Source of the DNA: Candidatus Kapaibacterium sp.
GTDB lineage: Bacteria; Bacteroidota; Ignavibacteria; Kapaibacteriales; UBA4661
Length of the DNA: 64,000 bases
Assembly: GCA_025455065.1 (NCBI GenBank)
Contig: JALONG010000015.1
Coordinates: forward strand, 25,803 to 89,802
Reading direction: 5' to 3'
Below the pieces are notes generated by a model that ran no database searches, was not told the origin of the DNA, and saw nothing but the letters and a program-made list of their open reading frames with translations. Shown here in pieces: positions 47,807-56,962 of this stretch. The translations under genes and the position numbers were made by a program. Position 1 is the first letter of the stretch. Every line of letters starts with the position of its first letter.

Positions 47807-49129
47807 ATGAACCACCTCACCACATCTCGCTGCGCGGCAATTCGCTTTGCAGCAACAATTCTTGTCGTATGCTCTACCTTGCGCCTTACGGCACAATCCA
47901 TTCCCACGCCTGCTCCGGCACAGTCAAAACCGATGTTTCTTGTTGGTGGAACTGTTCACGTCGGAAACGGAACGGTTATTGAAAACGGCGTTGTGGGCTT
48001 TTCCGGGGGGAAATTGACGCTTGTCGGCAAGGCGGATGCGGCGTTTGACCGCACGGGTGCTGATGTGGTCGAAGTAAAAGGGAAACATATTTATCCCGGA
48101 TTTATCGCTTCCAACACCACGCTTGGTTTGGTCGAGGTCGAAGCTGTGCGCTCTACCAATGACGATGAAGAAGTGGGCAGCATAAACCCGCACGTGCGCT
48201 CACTGATTGCGTATAACGCTGAATCGGTGATTATCCCGACAGTGCGCTTTAACGGTGTACTTTTGGCAATGGTCGCACCGCGTGGGGGCTTGGTTTCGGG
48301 GCGTTCTTCGATTATGGAATTGGATGCGTGGAATTGGGAAGATGCGACGATGAAAGCAGACGTTGGTATTCACGTTAATTTCCCGACGCTCACCCGCCAG
48401 CCCGGAGCGCAAGATGCCGACCGCAAAACGCAGGATGAAGCGATTGCGAAACAACTTGCTGCGCTCTATCAATTTTTCCGCGAAGCACAAGCCTACGCAA
48501 AAACTGCCACACCGCGTGAGGTCAATGCGCGGTTTGAGGCAATGCGCGGACTCTTTGACGGCTCGAAAAAACTCTTTATTCGCGCTGACCACGCAAAATC
48601 TATCTTGGCGGCAGTGAATTTCGCAAAAGAATTTGCTTTAACGCCCGTCATTGTTGGCGGCACAGATTCGTGGCTTGTGGCGGATGTGCTGAAAGCAAAC
48701 AACGTTCCCGTGATGCTTGACGGCGCACACGCGCTGCCCGCACGGTGGTCAGACGACATCGAACAGCCCTACAAAACTCCGGCAATGCTCCAAAAAGCAG
48801 GTGTGTTGTATTCTATTGGCAGCATTCCGAAGGCTTGGCAGCAGCGTAATTTGGGCTTTCAAGCAGGCACAGCAACCGCGCACGGACTCAGCAAAGAAGA
48901 GGCTCTGTCGGCAATTACGCTCAACACGGCAACCATTCTCGGCATTGCCAGCCGCGTCGGAACGCTGGAAACAGGCAAAGACGCAACGCTGTTTGTGTCC
49001 GACGGCGATGCGCTGGATATGCGCGGAAACATCGTGGAACACGCCTTTATTCGCGGCAAAAAACTCCAACTTGTCAATAAACAAAAGTTTCTTTACGAGC
49101 AGTACAAAGCCAAGTATGGACAAAAGTAA
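47807..49129 (+). CDS. Secreted amidohydrolase-superfamily protein lacking the HxH motif
   Basis: This 440-residue protein begins with a signal peptide (AIRFAATILVVCSTLRLTAQ). The two-part beta-sandwich of amidohydrolases is present (MFLVGGTVHVGNGTVIENGV; DATLFVSDGDALDMRGNIVE), and GLSKEEALSAITLNTATILG plus GTLETGKDATLFV are C-terminal hallmarks. The expected PG-x-IDxHxH metal site reads HIYPGFIASNTTLGLVEVEA, with no HxH. It may be catalytically altered, as in paired Bacteroidota amidohydrolases where one partner is degenerate. An alternative in-frame start is 47789. It overlaps the next gene by 14 bases. Confidence 0.82.
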   Translation: MNHLTTSRCAAIRFAATILVVCSTLRLTAQSIPTPAPAQSKPMFLVGGTVHVGNGTVIENGVVGFSGGKLTLVGKADAAFDRTGADVVEVKGKHIYPGFIASNTTLGLVEVEAVRSTNDDEEVGSINPHVRSLIAYNAESVIIPTVRFNGVLLAMVAPRGGLVSGRSSIMELDAWNWEDATMKADVGIHVNFPTLTRQPGAQDADRKTQDEAIAKQLAALYQFFREAQAYAKTATPREVNARFEAMRGLFDGSKKLFIRADHAKSILAAVNFAKEFALTPVIVGGTDSWLVADVLKANNVPVMLDGAHALPARWSDDIEQPYKTPAMLQKAGVLYSIGSIPKAWQQRNLGFQAGTATAHGLSKEEALSAITLNTATILGIASRVGTLETGKDATLFVSDGDALDMRGNIVEHAFIRGKKLQLVNKQKFLYEQYKAKYGQK

Positions 49130-49769
49130 GGTTTCAAGCGCTTCGCAGCAAAACTTTTCACAGCACGGCGGTTCGCAGCAAGGCGGTTCGCAGCAAGATT
49201 CTTCACAGAAGAGCGGTATTCGCTTTGGTCTTCGCCCCGCACGGCTCTCGGAAAAAGACCTGCTCACCGAACTCATTGAGCAGTCTGTTCGCGGCTTGAG
49301 CATAAACGAGTACAGTTCGCGTGAGATTGAAGGTGCGCTCCGTAGCATCTTTGGTGTGGATACCGAACTTATCACTGACGGCACGTATTACACCGTTGAA
49401 GCATACATTAGCGGCGCTGTGCCGATAATTGCCGCTTGCGGCGGCTGGAGCAAGCGCAAAACCTTGTTCGGAGGCGACCAATTCGACAAACGCGAATCCG
49501 AAGAACTGAATCCCGCCACGGATGCCGCTAAAATTCGTGCGTTTTTTGTGCATCCCACGTGGGCGCGGCGCGGAATCGGGACAATGATTTTGGAAGAATG
49601 TGAACGTGCCGCAAAAGCGCATGGTTTCACACGATTGGAGCTTATGGCAACATTGCCCGGAGAAAAACTATATCGCCACTACGGTTTTGAATCTGAAGAG
49701 CCAATCCGTTATGACATGGGGAAAGACGGCGCAATTACGTTTGTGCCGATGAAAAAACAGATAGCTTGA
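49116..49769 (+). CDS. GNAT family N-acetyltransferase
   Basis: This 217-residue protein starts inside the amidohydrolase end, suggesting coupling. The first 35 residues are low-complexity (SQHGGSQQGGSQQDSSQ), encoded by 15-bp repeats. The GNAT core follows: IRFGLRPARLSEKDLLTELI, then AFFVHPTWARRGIGTMILEE with the R-R-G-I-G acetyl-CoA loop, and LYRHYGFESEEP at the end. The substrate is unknown. Confidence 0.88.
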   Translation: MDKSKVSSASQQNFSQHGGSQQGGSQQDSSQKSGIRFGLRPARLSEKDLLTELIEQSVRGLSINEYSSREIEGALRSIFGVDTELITDGTYYTVEAYISGAVPIIAACGGWSKRKTLFGGDQFDKRESEELNPATDAAKIRAFFVHPTWARRGIGTMILEECERAAKAHGFTRLELMATLPGEKLYRHYGFESEEPIRYDMGKDGAITFVPMKKQIA

Positions 49770-49822
49770 ACAATAACAGATAGCTTGAACATTTACATTT
49801 CACCTTTATCACGCATTGAACC

Positions 49823-50347
49823 ATGAAATACTCTCTCACTTCCGACTTTTTAGAGCGCGAACTTACAGGCGTTGTGAGCGGCACAACCGTACATTTGTCC
49901 AATGACGTTTCCATGACCTTTGAACACGACGAAAACGACCAAGCGGCGCTGTATCTGACACGGAATGGCGTTCGCCGCCGTGTGGTCATTGCGAATGACG
50001 AAGACACAACGGTCAAACTTTCGGTGAATGGCTATTCGTACAGTGTTGATGCGCTTTCCGAGCGTGATGCCCATTTTCAGAACCTGCTTAAACAAACGGC
50101 AACAGCAACATCAAGCAGTATGAAAGTCGTAGCACCAATGCCGGGGCTGCTCAAGTCCGTTAATGTCAAACCCGGTCAGATGGTCAAAAAAGGTGAGCGC
50201 CTCTTTATTTTGGAAGCGATGAAAATGGAAAACGACATCAAAGCACCAATGGCAGGTGTTATCGGTAATCTCCATGCGACACCCGGCACGGCGGTTGAGA
50301 AAAATTTTCTCTTGTGTATGATTGATGCTGCGCCGCAGGGGGAGTAA
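49823..50347 (+). CDS. Biotin carboxyl carrier-type protein
   Basis: This 174-residue protein has a C-terminal biotinyl domain (about 100-170) with the EAMKMEN motif; Lys134 is the biotin site. The alanine/proline-poor linker and N-terminal domain (1-90) resemble the gamma or carrier subunit of acyl-CoA or oxaloacetate carboxylases in Bacteroidota rather than AccB of fatty-acid synthesis. No carboxylase subunits are adjacent in the window. It is 53 bases after the GNAT gene. Confidence 0.9.
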   Translation: MKYSLTSDFLERELTGVVSGTTVHLSNDVSMTFEHDENDQAALYLTRNGVRRRVVIANDEDTTVKLSVNGYSYSVDALSERDAHFQNLLKQTATATSSSMKVVAPMPGLLKSVNVKPGQMVKKGERLFILEAMKMENDIKAPMAGVIGNLHATPGTAVEKNFLLCMIDAAPQGE

Positions 50348-50367
50348 TTGAGGCATAGCATCAACGC

Positions 50368-52554
50368 TTATTTCACAATAAAAATAACATCGCTCCACGC
50401 CGTATATTCTTGGGAGCGATTACGATAGCGGAACGAAATTTTTTTATGCTCCAAATCGTTGGCAGAAAACCCGTCGAGGTAGTTGGTTATTTGTGGTCGC
50501 AAGGCTTCGAGATTACGTTTCAGTTTCCACGAATTATCAAAATCTTCCGTATCAACCAACACCAAAAACAATCTATTGGAAGCATCAAATCTCAATTCTC
50601 CCTGCTCTTCGTACAAATTGCGAATAAGCATTTGAGGGTTGGCGCGAACTTCTTGTAAAATTTCTAAGCGTGTCGTTTTTATTGCCGCTAAAGCATTGCG
50701 ACACGTATCATCATCTCGCTCTTTCATCTTCTCGACGATTTCGTAGTATGTGTCATCTTGACGGCGATGTTCGCTAAATGGTATATTTGCTTGCCTCGCC
50801 TGACGTTTAAGTTCTGTGAGTTCAGGTCGCAATCCCTTCTCTTTTCTTTTTGTTTCAATAAAATTTGCTGGCAAGTAGGTAACTTTCAAATCAAACGGCA
50901 CACTATCAAGAAAAAAATCTACTTTCTTAATTTGCCCGACTGTCGGCAAAACAATAGGGTGCGACTTAAAAATATCTTCAATCAATATGCTTGACCAATG
51001 GTTATACCAACTGCATAGCACATATCCCTGAACAGCCCGTGGTATCTCGGTTTCCAGCTTTCGTGCCAAATCATCAAAACTTGAATAAACCTTGATGTAT
51101 TTATCCACCAAGTATTTATCCAGAGCATTCGCATAATCACCTCCCCAATCAAAAGAACGCAGTTGGTATAGTGCAGACACAAGTTTGTCTTGGTCTATTG
51201 CCGAATGATATTCCTCATGCTTCAAGCGAATAAAGGTGTCGAGTTGCAAATGTGCAGCCTCAATATCTTGACTGAGTTTTTCGTAGATTTCTTGGAACTG
51301 TGATTCTAAGCGGTTTGCAGACAATGACATTTTTGCAAAATCAAGGAAATCATTGATAAGTTCGCGCCGCGTAATGGATTTGATTTTAAGCCAAAGAAGC
51401 CCTGTTTTGCTCGTGGTGAACTCTTGAAGTTCGTCGTTGTTATACCGTTGATGCCAATAAGAAAAGGGTAAGGGTGCCATAAAAGTAGTCGGAACAAAAG
51501 AATGAGGTTTATTGGTGCAGACAAAAAGTATTTCTTGGCTTCCCGCGACGCTCCCCTTACCGCCACGTCCATTCGTATATGTTTGCGTCTCAATACTTAC
51601 GTCTTTATACCGCGAAATCATTGCCTTCAGTTCCTGCGCGGAAGGATAGCTGCGATTGTTGTAGCTGATAAGCCAATGGGGAATGTCGGCAGCGAACTGA
51701 AATAACTGTTCAAACGAATGAATTGCGTCTTGTTTTTTGTCAAAGCCGCTATAACGCTGGGGTTCATAACGTTTTGTACTATTAATAAAGTTTTTATCAC
51801 GCCAATATTCCGTATAGGTTTCCAGCAGATGGTAAAAACTCTGATAATTAGCATGGCTATCGCAATACGGCGGGTCAAAGTATGCTAAATCAACACCTTG
51901 CAGTGTGGGCAGGAGAGTTAAGATATTCTCATTATAGCTTTTGTTGTCTTTTCCATTGTCAAAAATTGCTTGATTATATTTCCCGACCAGCTCCAAAAAA
52001 ATATCTTTGATAGGACGCGCTAAACTTCTATTCCGCCTCACTCTTTCAGGGTCATTCGCGTAATTGAGTGCTTGAGTATGCGCGAAATGTCCCATCGTTA
52101 CTTTTCTTGTCAAACTCCGATTCATTACCGTTAGCGCTAAAGCCTTTTTGAATGGGCTGAATTGTTCAGCCGTGCCACGAAATTGGTCAATAATTTTTGC
52201 CTGCTCATTATCAAAAAAAATGTTGGTAAATGTGTCTTGCATCAACGTATAGCCTACATCGCTATTCGGTGTGAACAGAATTTCAATATCTTCCGCTGTC
52301 AATTTTTGCGTTGCATTCTCAATAAGCGCCAGTCCAATAGCATGATTAAACCGTAAAAAGTCGTTTGTATAAGTCGTTATTCCTCGCTGCTTGAACGCAA
52401 AAGCGACCGATTGTGAACCACTAAAAGCGTCCAACGCAATTTTAACATTTCGCGGCAAAAACTTGGTGAGCCAGCCAACAAAAATATATTTTGCGCCGAG
52501 ATATTGAGGTTCGGGAAAAGGGTAAGAAAAAAAATCGTACTCTTCAAAAAGCAT
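50368..52554 (-). CDS. Single-chain restriction-modification enzyme: D12-class N6A methyltransferase fused to a PD-(D/E)xK-like nuclease
   Basis: This is a 728-residue protein. Residues 1-350 form a D12-type DNA adenine methyltransferase: PFPEPQYLGAKYIF at the start, SAM motif LDAFSGSQSVAF (41-52) and catalytic DPPY (227-230). Residues 360-500 are a helical spacer. Residues 510-570 look like a nuclease core: LIEDIF (Glu526), then KVDFF (Asp546) and PFDLKVTYLP (Asp555, Lys557), fitting E...D...xxK of PD-(D/E)xK enzymes. It would methylate and cut with one polypeptide, as some type II fusions do. There is no separate specificity gene. The nuclease call is by motif only. Confidence 0.8.
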   Translation of the reverse strand: MLFEEYDFFSYPFPEPQYLGAKYIFVGWLTKFLPRNVKIALDAFSGSQSVAFAFKQRGITTYTNDFLRFNHAIGLALIENATQKLTAEDIEILFTPNSDVGYTLMQDTFTNIFFDNEQAKIIDQFRGTAEQFSPFKKALALTVMNRSLTRKVTMGHFAHTQALNYANDPERVRRNRSLARPIKDIFLELVGKYNQAIFDNGKDNKSYNENILTLLPTLQGVDLAYFDPPYCDSHANYQSFYHLLETYTEYWRDKNFINSTKRYEPQRYSGFDKKQDAIHSFEQLFQFAADIPHWLISYNNRSYPSAQELKAMISRYKDVSIETQTYTNGRGGKGSVAGSQEILFVCTNKPHSFVPTTFMAPLPFSYWHQRYNNDELQEFTTSKTGLLWLKIKSITRRELINDFLDFAKMSLSANRLESQFQEIYEKLSQDIEAAHLQLDTFIRLKHEEYHSAIDQDKLVSALYQLRSFDWGGDYANALDKYLVDKYIKVYSSFDDLARKLETEIPRAVQGYVLCSWYNHWSSILIEDIFKSHPIVLPTVGQIKKVDFFLDSVPFDLKVTYLPANFIETKRKEKGLRPELTELKRQARQANIPFSEHRRQDDTYYEIVEKMKERDDDTCRNALAAIKTTRLEILQEVRANPQMLIRNLYEEQGELRFDASNRLFLVLVDTEDFDNSWKLKRNLEALRPQITNYLDGFSANDLEHKKISFRYRNRSQEYTAWSDVIFIVK

Positions 52555-52814
52555 GGTTACTTCGTAATGGAACTCAAAACAATGTCGTCAGAAATAGCAT
52601 CAAAGATATACTCTTTTGTGGGATTTTTCAAAGAGTTTGGGGAATAGCACAAACAAACTCCATATAATTTGTACACATAATAAACTTGGCGCGATATTTG
52701 CACAATCAAATATATGCTCTTCTTCTGTTTCATTCCGAAACACCCGCACAGAAGCAGCGAACTTGATAAACTCCGCAAATTCAACACCTTGTTTCACTTC
52801 AATTCTCAATCAAT

Positions 52815-53681
52815 ATGCGTTATTCAGCAGCTCTTCTTGCACTTATGGCAGTCGCTATTGTCGGATGCTCCAAGTGCGGCGGTCAGGAAGATGTTATCAA
52901 AGAGGTAGATGCAGAAAAAATCAATCTCATGGCGGAAAAATCTCGTACAGACAGTTTGTATCAGCAAACACTCCGTCAAGTAGATGAAATGATGAGCGTT
53001 CTTTCGGCGCTGGAAGCCGAAGAAGGCATCGTAAAAACGATGGGACCGGAACGCGGCGAATCGGCGACCGATTTCCGCAAGCGTATGGAAGACATAGCCC
53101 GCCGCATGAATGAAAAAACCACGATGATTCGCAAACAAGCCGACGAAATTCAGGGATTAAAAAACAAACTCGCTTCCACCGAAAAGAAACTCGCCTCCGT
53201 TTCCCAGAAAGCCGATTCGCTGGCGCGTTTGGTGAATGAGCAGCAACAGGAAATCGTCGCACTCCGCCAACAACTTGCTTCCTCGCGCCGCACGATTGAT
53301 TCGCTCAAAGCAAAACTCGCCGAAAAAGACCAAATTATCAACAGCAAAGTTAAGGAACTCAATACCGCATATTATGTTATCGGCAAACGCGATGATTTGA
53401 TGACCAAAGGTGTGATTGACAAACAAGGGCAAGTGCTGTTTTTCGGCGGACGCATTTCCGTCAAACAAAACTTTGATTTGAAAGATTTTACGAAAATTGA
53501 TATTGCCTCGGTCAAAGAATTGCAAATTCCCGCAGCAAAAGACCGCGTATCGCTTGTTTCCAACCACGATGCGGACACGTTTGAACTTGTTCCCACAGGC
53601 GACAGCCAATGTTTACTCAAAATCAAGGACGAAAAAGCATTTTGGAAAAATGCGAAGTATCTCGTTGTGATGACGGAGTAA
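52815..53681 (+). CDS. Lipoprotein with long coiled coil
   Basis: This 288-residue protein has a lipoprotein signal, ALLALMAVAIVGCSKCG, with lipobox cysteine near residue 18. Residues about 80-190 are a heptad-rich coiled coil (TMIRKQADEIQGLKNKLAST; SRRTIDSLKAKLAEKDQII). The C-terminal part, LNTAYYVIGKRDDLMTKGVI and a terminal beta-rich domain, resembles the Cbp1-like lipoproteins of Bacteroidota. It is probably anchored to the inner leaflet of the outer membrane; the function is unknown. Confidence 0.8.
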   Translation: MRYSAALLALMAVAIVGCSKCGGQEDVIKEVDAEKINLMAEKSRTDSLYQQTLRQVDEMMSVLSALEAEEGIVKTMGPERGESATDFRKRMEDIARRMNEKTTMIRKQADEIQGLKNKLASTEKKLASVSQKADSLARLVNEQQQEIVALRQQLASSRRTIDSLKAKLAEKDQIINSKVKELNTAYYVIGKRDDLMTKGVIDKQGQVLFFGGRISVKQNFDLKDFTKIDIASVKELQIPAAKDRVSLVSNHDADTFELVPTGDSQCLLKIKDEKAFWKNAKYLVVMTE

Positions 53682-53756
53682 TTTTAGAACGCATCACTTC
53701 GACAAGGTAGATTAGAAGAGGGTTTTGGCATATTCGCAGTACACAAAGAACTGCAC

Positions 53757-53787
53757 ATTGCCAAAGCCCTCGTTTTTTATATCTTTG
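53757..53787 (+). promoter_or_regulatory. Predicted promoter of the YbbR-like gene
   Basis: ATTG (53757-53760) and TATCTTTG (53780-53787) are 19 bases apart, a near-consensus Bacteroidota -33/-7 pair (TTTG, TAnnTTTG). Transcription would start near 53794, which favours the ATG at 53827. Confidence 0.5.
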
Positions 53788-53826
53788 CTGATGCGAAACG
53801 ATTCTTTTTACGCCATTTTCCCGTCT

Positions 53827-54807
53827 ATGCGCCTTAAACCCCCAACATCCATCGCCATTTTGCCCCTGCTGGTGTGCTTGTTTCTTGCCTTCAGTTTGTG
53901 GCTCTATGCAAGTATGCGCGAGGAATACACAACCGTCGTGGATATTCCGCTTGACATTCGTTTGCCGCAAGGCAGAACGCTGGAGACGGAGATAAATTCA
54001 GTCATCCGGGCGCAAGTGCAAGGTGCGGGCTGGCAATTAGTGAATCATTTTCTGTCCTCGTCTATTCGGTGCGTGGTTTATGTGCCGGAAAAGCGTTTGG
54101 CAAAAAACGACGAGGAATTAAGCGCCTTGGCGCTGACACGGCAAATGCTCACGCAAGCAATACAATCTCCCGTCGGCATCACCGTGCAGCGCGTGGTAAC
54201 AGATTCACTGCCGCTTGTCGTGGGAAGCATTGCCGAAAAGCGTGTACCGGTGCGCCCTGTCTTGGATGTGGAAATGCGTGAAGGATTTATCATTGCCCAA
54301 ACGCCGTCCGTCAAGCCTGACAGCGTACTTATTCGCGGCAGCCGCACAATGCTTCGGCGTATTCCCGTCTGGAACACGTTACCCGTGCGCCTTCGGGACG
54401 TTTACGAACCCCTTACAGTACAAACAGCGCTTGACGATACACTTGCGGGATTGGTGATTGTTCCACAAATCCCGATAACACTGAATCTCAGTATTCAACA
54501 AATGGCAGAGGTGCAGTTTGAAGACATTCCCGTAACGATTGCCGGCGCTCCGCCCCGTCATCCCTTTGTTATCAAGCCGGAACGTGTTACCGTCGCACTT
54601 CGGGGCGGTGTGGAAAATATTGCCCGAATCATGCCTGAAAACATAACGGCAACGCTGGAATACCGAGATATTCTCGCCAATACAACAGGGACGCTCCGTC
54701 CGCGCATTACGCTCAATATCGGAGAAATTCAGGTTATTGCCGTTAAGCCTGATTTTATGCGATGTTCGCGGCGCACGGCGGTAAGTCAGGTCGCTGCACT
54801 GCCCTAA
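53827..54807 (+). CDS. YbbR-domain protein (CdaR-like)
   Basis: This 326-residue protein has one N-terminal membrane anchor (IAILPLLVCLFLAFSLWLYA) followed by periplasmic YbbR-type beta repeats (TTVVDIPLDIRLPQG...; KRVPVRPVLDVEMREGFIIA; VKPDSVLIRGSR). In Firmicutes the homologue CdaR regulates the c-di-AMP cyclase CdaA; no cyclase gene is adjacent here. I chose ATG 53827 because it precedes the TM helix directly and lies downstream of the promoter; 53791 is an alternative. Confidence 0.78.
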   Translation: MRLKPPTSIAILPLLVCLFLAFSLWLYASMREEYTTVVDIPLDIRLPQGRTLETEINSVIRAQVQGAGWQLVNHFLSSSIRCVVYVPEKRLAKNDEELSALALTRQMLTQAIQSPVGITVQRVVTDSLPLVVGSIAEKRVPVRPVLDVEMREGFIIAQTPSVKPDSVLIRGSRTMLRRIPVWNTLPVRLRDVYEPLTVQTALDDTLAGLVIVPQIPITLNLSIQQMAEVQFEDIPVTIAGAPPRHPFVIKPERVTVALRGGVENIARIMPENITATLEYRDILANTTGTLRPRITLNIGEIQVIAVKPDFMRCSRRTAVSQVAALP

Positions 54808-54814
54808 AAACGCA

Positions 54815-55852
54815 TCAACTCACACTCACAACAACCTTCCCAATCGTCATGCCGGATTGAAACGTCGTAATTGCTTCCGGTAGCGCCTGAAACGGGAACG
54901 TATGTCCCACAAGTGGCTTCGGAAGGTGCATTGCAGCGATAGCATCAAGCATTTCCCGCATTTGGTCAATGTTCTCCCAGAGCCAAATCAAATTAAACCC
55001 CAACACCGCTTTGTTTTGTTCAATCATCGAAAGCGCATCAAATCTGGGACGGCGCAGCCATTTCCACGCCAGCGATAGATATGGCGGACGTTTTCCTTGA
55101 AACGCCATACTCGCCGAACCAAAACACACAATCCGCCCCGACGGAGCAAGCGCGTCATAACTTGCTTTCAAGGCTTCTCCGCCAAGACTGTCCAAGACCA
55201 GCGTAAGCGGTCTCTCGCCCAGTGCCTCCTTCAAATCCCGCATGGATGCTTGGTACGACGTGCCGGAACGCACAAACAGGCGGTCATACCCTTCGTCTTT
55301 CAACGCCTCAATTTTACTCGCCGCCCCTACTGAACCAATCGAAAACGCGCCAAGCCTTTTGGCAATGCGGTTTGCTACAATTCCCACACCTCCCGCAGCA
55401 CTGTGAATCAGCACCGCCGAGCCTTTGCGCAAAGCCCCAAGCGGCACAAGCGCATAATACGCCGTCAGTGCCTGCACGAGAAATGCCGCGCCTTCTTCAA
55501 ACGTCCAATCGGCGGGAAGCGGCTGTACATAATCCTCGCGGACGGAAACGTGCGTTGCGTAAGCACCAAAGCGAATCGCCCCTAAAACCCGCTCCCCAAC
55601 AGCAACACGGCTTACCTTATTGCCCACAGACCGCACAATTCCTGCAAACTCCAAACCGGGAATAAAACTCCCTTTTGGCGTGGCGCTGTACAGCCCCATC
55701 ATGGCAAAAATATCCGCGAAATTCAGTCCGATTGCCCGTACTTCCACGACAACTTCGTATTCATGCGGGTCAGGCAAGGTTTCTTGAACAAGGTGAAGAT
55801 TATGAAGCGAACCGGCGCGAGTCATGCGGTAAGCGCTGCGTTGGAATGGCAT
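54815..55852 (-). CDS. MDR-superfamily quinone oxidoreductase / VAT-1-like
   Basis: This 345-residue medium-chain dehydrogenase lacks the zinc ligands of alcohol dehydrogenases. It has GLNFADIFAMMGLYSATP, FIPGLEFAGIVRSVG and the NADPH motif HSAAGGVGIVANRIAKRLGA. It likely reduces quinones or enones. The start at 55852 (MPFQRSAYRM) is preferred; upstream in-frame codons are encoded by a short AAAAACC-type repeat (55858-55888). Confidence 0.9.
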   Translation of the reverse strand: MPFQRSAYRMTRAGSLHNLHLVQETLPDPHEYEVVVEVRAIGLNFADIFAMMGLYSATPKGSFIPGLEFAGIVRSVGNKVSRVAVGERVLGAIRFGAYATHVSVREDYVQPLPADWTFEEGAAFLVQALTAYYALVPLGALRKGSAVLIHSAAGGVGIVANRIAKRLGAFSIGSVGAASKIEALKDEGYDRLFVRSGTSYQASMRDLKEALGERPLTLVLDSLGGEALKASYDALAPSGRIVCFGSASMAFQGKRPPYLSLAWKWLRRPRFDALSMIEQNKAVLGFNLIWLWENIDQMREMLDAIAAMHLPKPLVGHTFPFQALPEAITTFQSGMTIGKVVVSVS

Positions 55853-56147
55853 ATGCGTTTTTGGTTTTTGGTTTTTGGTTTTTGACAAGAGTCAGTGACG
55901 CAAAGCGTTATCGCAGAAGTTTTTGCGAGTACTATATTCGCCAATTTCTCCCGAGCATTTAGTAATCAAAACTTAACACTTCCGAAGTTTTGGCTATGTG
56001 CCGAAAGAAGCGTAAATTTGGAAGATTTGACGTGAAAAGCAATAACTTTTTCGGTACTTCTTCGTATTGCACAAAAGAGCATACGATAGACCGCATACAA
56101 TCTTCGTTGAATGATATTTTGTCAGTTTTTTAGTCATTTTTTTCTCC

Positions 56148-56906
56148 ATGGAACTTCTTCTTACGCTTCTGACGGGCTTGGTTTTGGGACTGCTCGTCGC
56201 TATTCCTCCCGGGCCGGTGATGGTCGTGATTGTTCGAGCCGCACTCACACAGGGGAAAGCCTACACACTGCGTATTGCCTACGGTATTGCCTTGTTGGAT
56301 GTGATGTACAGTTTTGCGTTTTCTTTGGCAACAGGCACTATCGTCAGCACGTTTGACGGCATAATGACACGCTTCCCACACCTTTTGACCATTCTTCAAG
56401 CCTGCGCTGTTATCGGGCTAATTGTTTATGGGGCAATAAGTTTACGCTCGAATTTGAGCAAAGCCGCAGAAACACTACCCGCAGCAGAAGAAAAAGACTC
56501 ATCCGCCGTACCAAATTTGGGTATAATGAATCGTGTCGCACTTTACGGACCATTTTTTATCGGCATTGCACTTTCACTCACGCACCTTGCTAATCCGACC
56601 TTCATCCCCCTCATGACGACGGTTTCCTACGTTGCTTCCAAGTACGGTTTTATGCACTCCGGCGTTGTGATGCAGCATTGCATCTTCGCCCTCGGCTATG
56701 CAGCAGGTGTGCTGTCATGGCTTGTGTTTTTGACCTACATGGCACTGAGGTATCGCCACGTTTTTTCCGGCGCTGTTATGCTAAAAATCAACCGTTTGCT
56801 TGGTTTTACGATGATTGGTTTTGGCACGTATTGGGGCTACGAGCGCTTCGCACACGCCATTTTACTGCTTCTTCGTGATGCTCTGAAATTTGGTATCGCG
56901 TTTTGA
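56148..56906 (+). CDS. LysE family translocator
   Basis: This 252-residue protein has five to six membrane helices. The N-terminus (LVLGLLVAIPPGPVMVVIV) contains the PPGP turn diagnostic of LysE/RhtB exporters. It likely exports amino acids or derivatives. A soluble acidic loop (AAETLPAAEEKDSS) sits in the middle. The gap 55889-56147 upstream shows no feature beyond AT-rich promoter-like sequence. Confidence 0.9.
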   Translation: MELLLTLLTGLVLGLLVAIPPGPVMVVIVRAALTQGKAYTLRIAYGIALLDVMYSFAFSLATGTIVSTFDGIMTRFPHLLTILQACAVIGLIVYGAISLRSNLSKAAETLPAAEEKDSSAVPNLGIMNRVALYGPFFIGIALSLTHLANPTFIPLMTTVSYVASKYGFMHSGVVMQHCIFALGYAAGVLSWLVFLTYMALRYRHVFSGAVMLKINRLLGFTMIGFGTYWGYERFAHAILLLLRDALKFGIAF

Positions 56907-56962
56907 CAAAGCGCAAAATCTGACAAACCGCAAAAACTTTTGTTACGCTAATCCTCACCACC

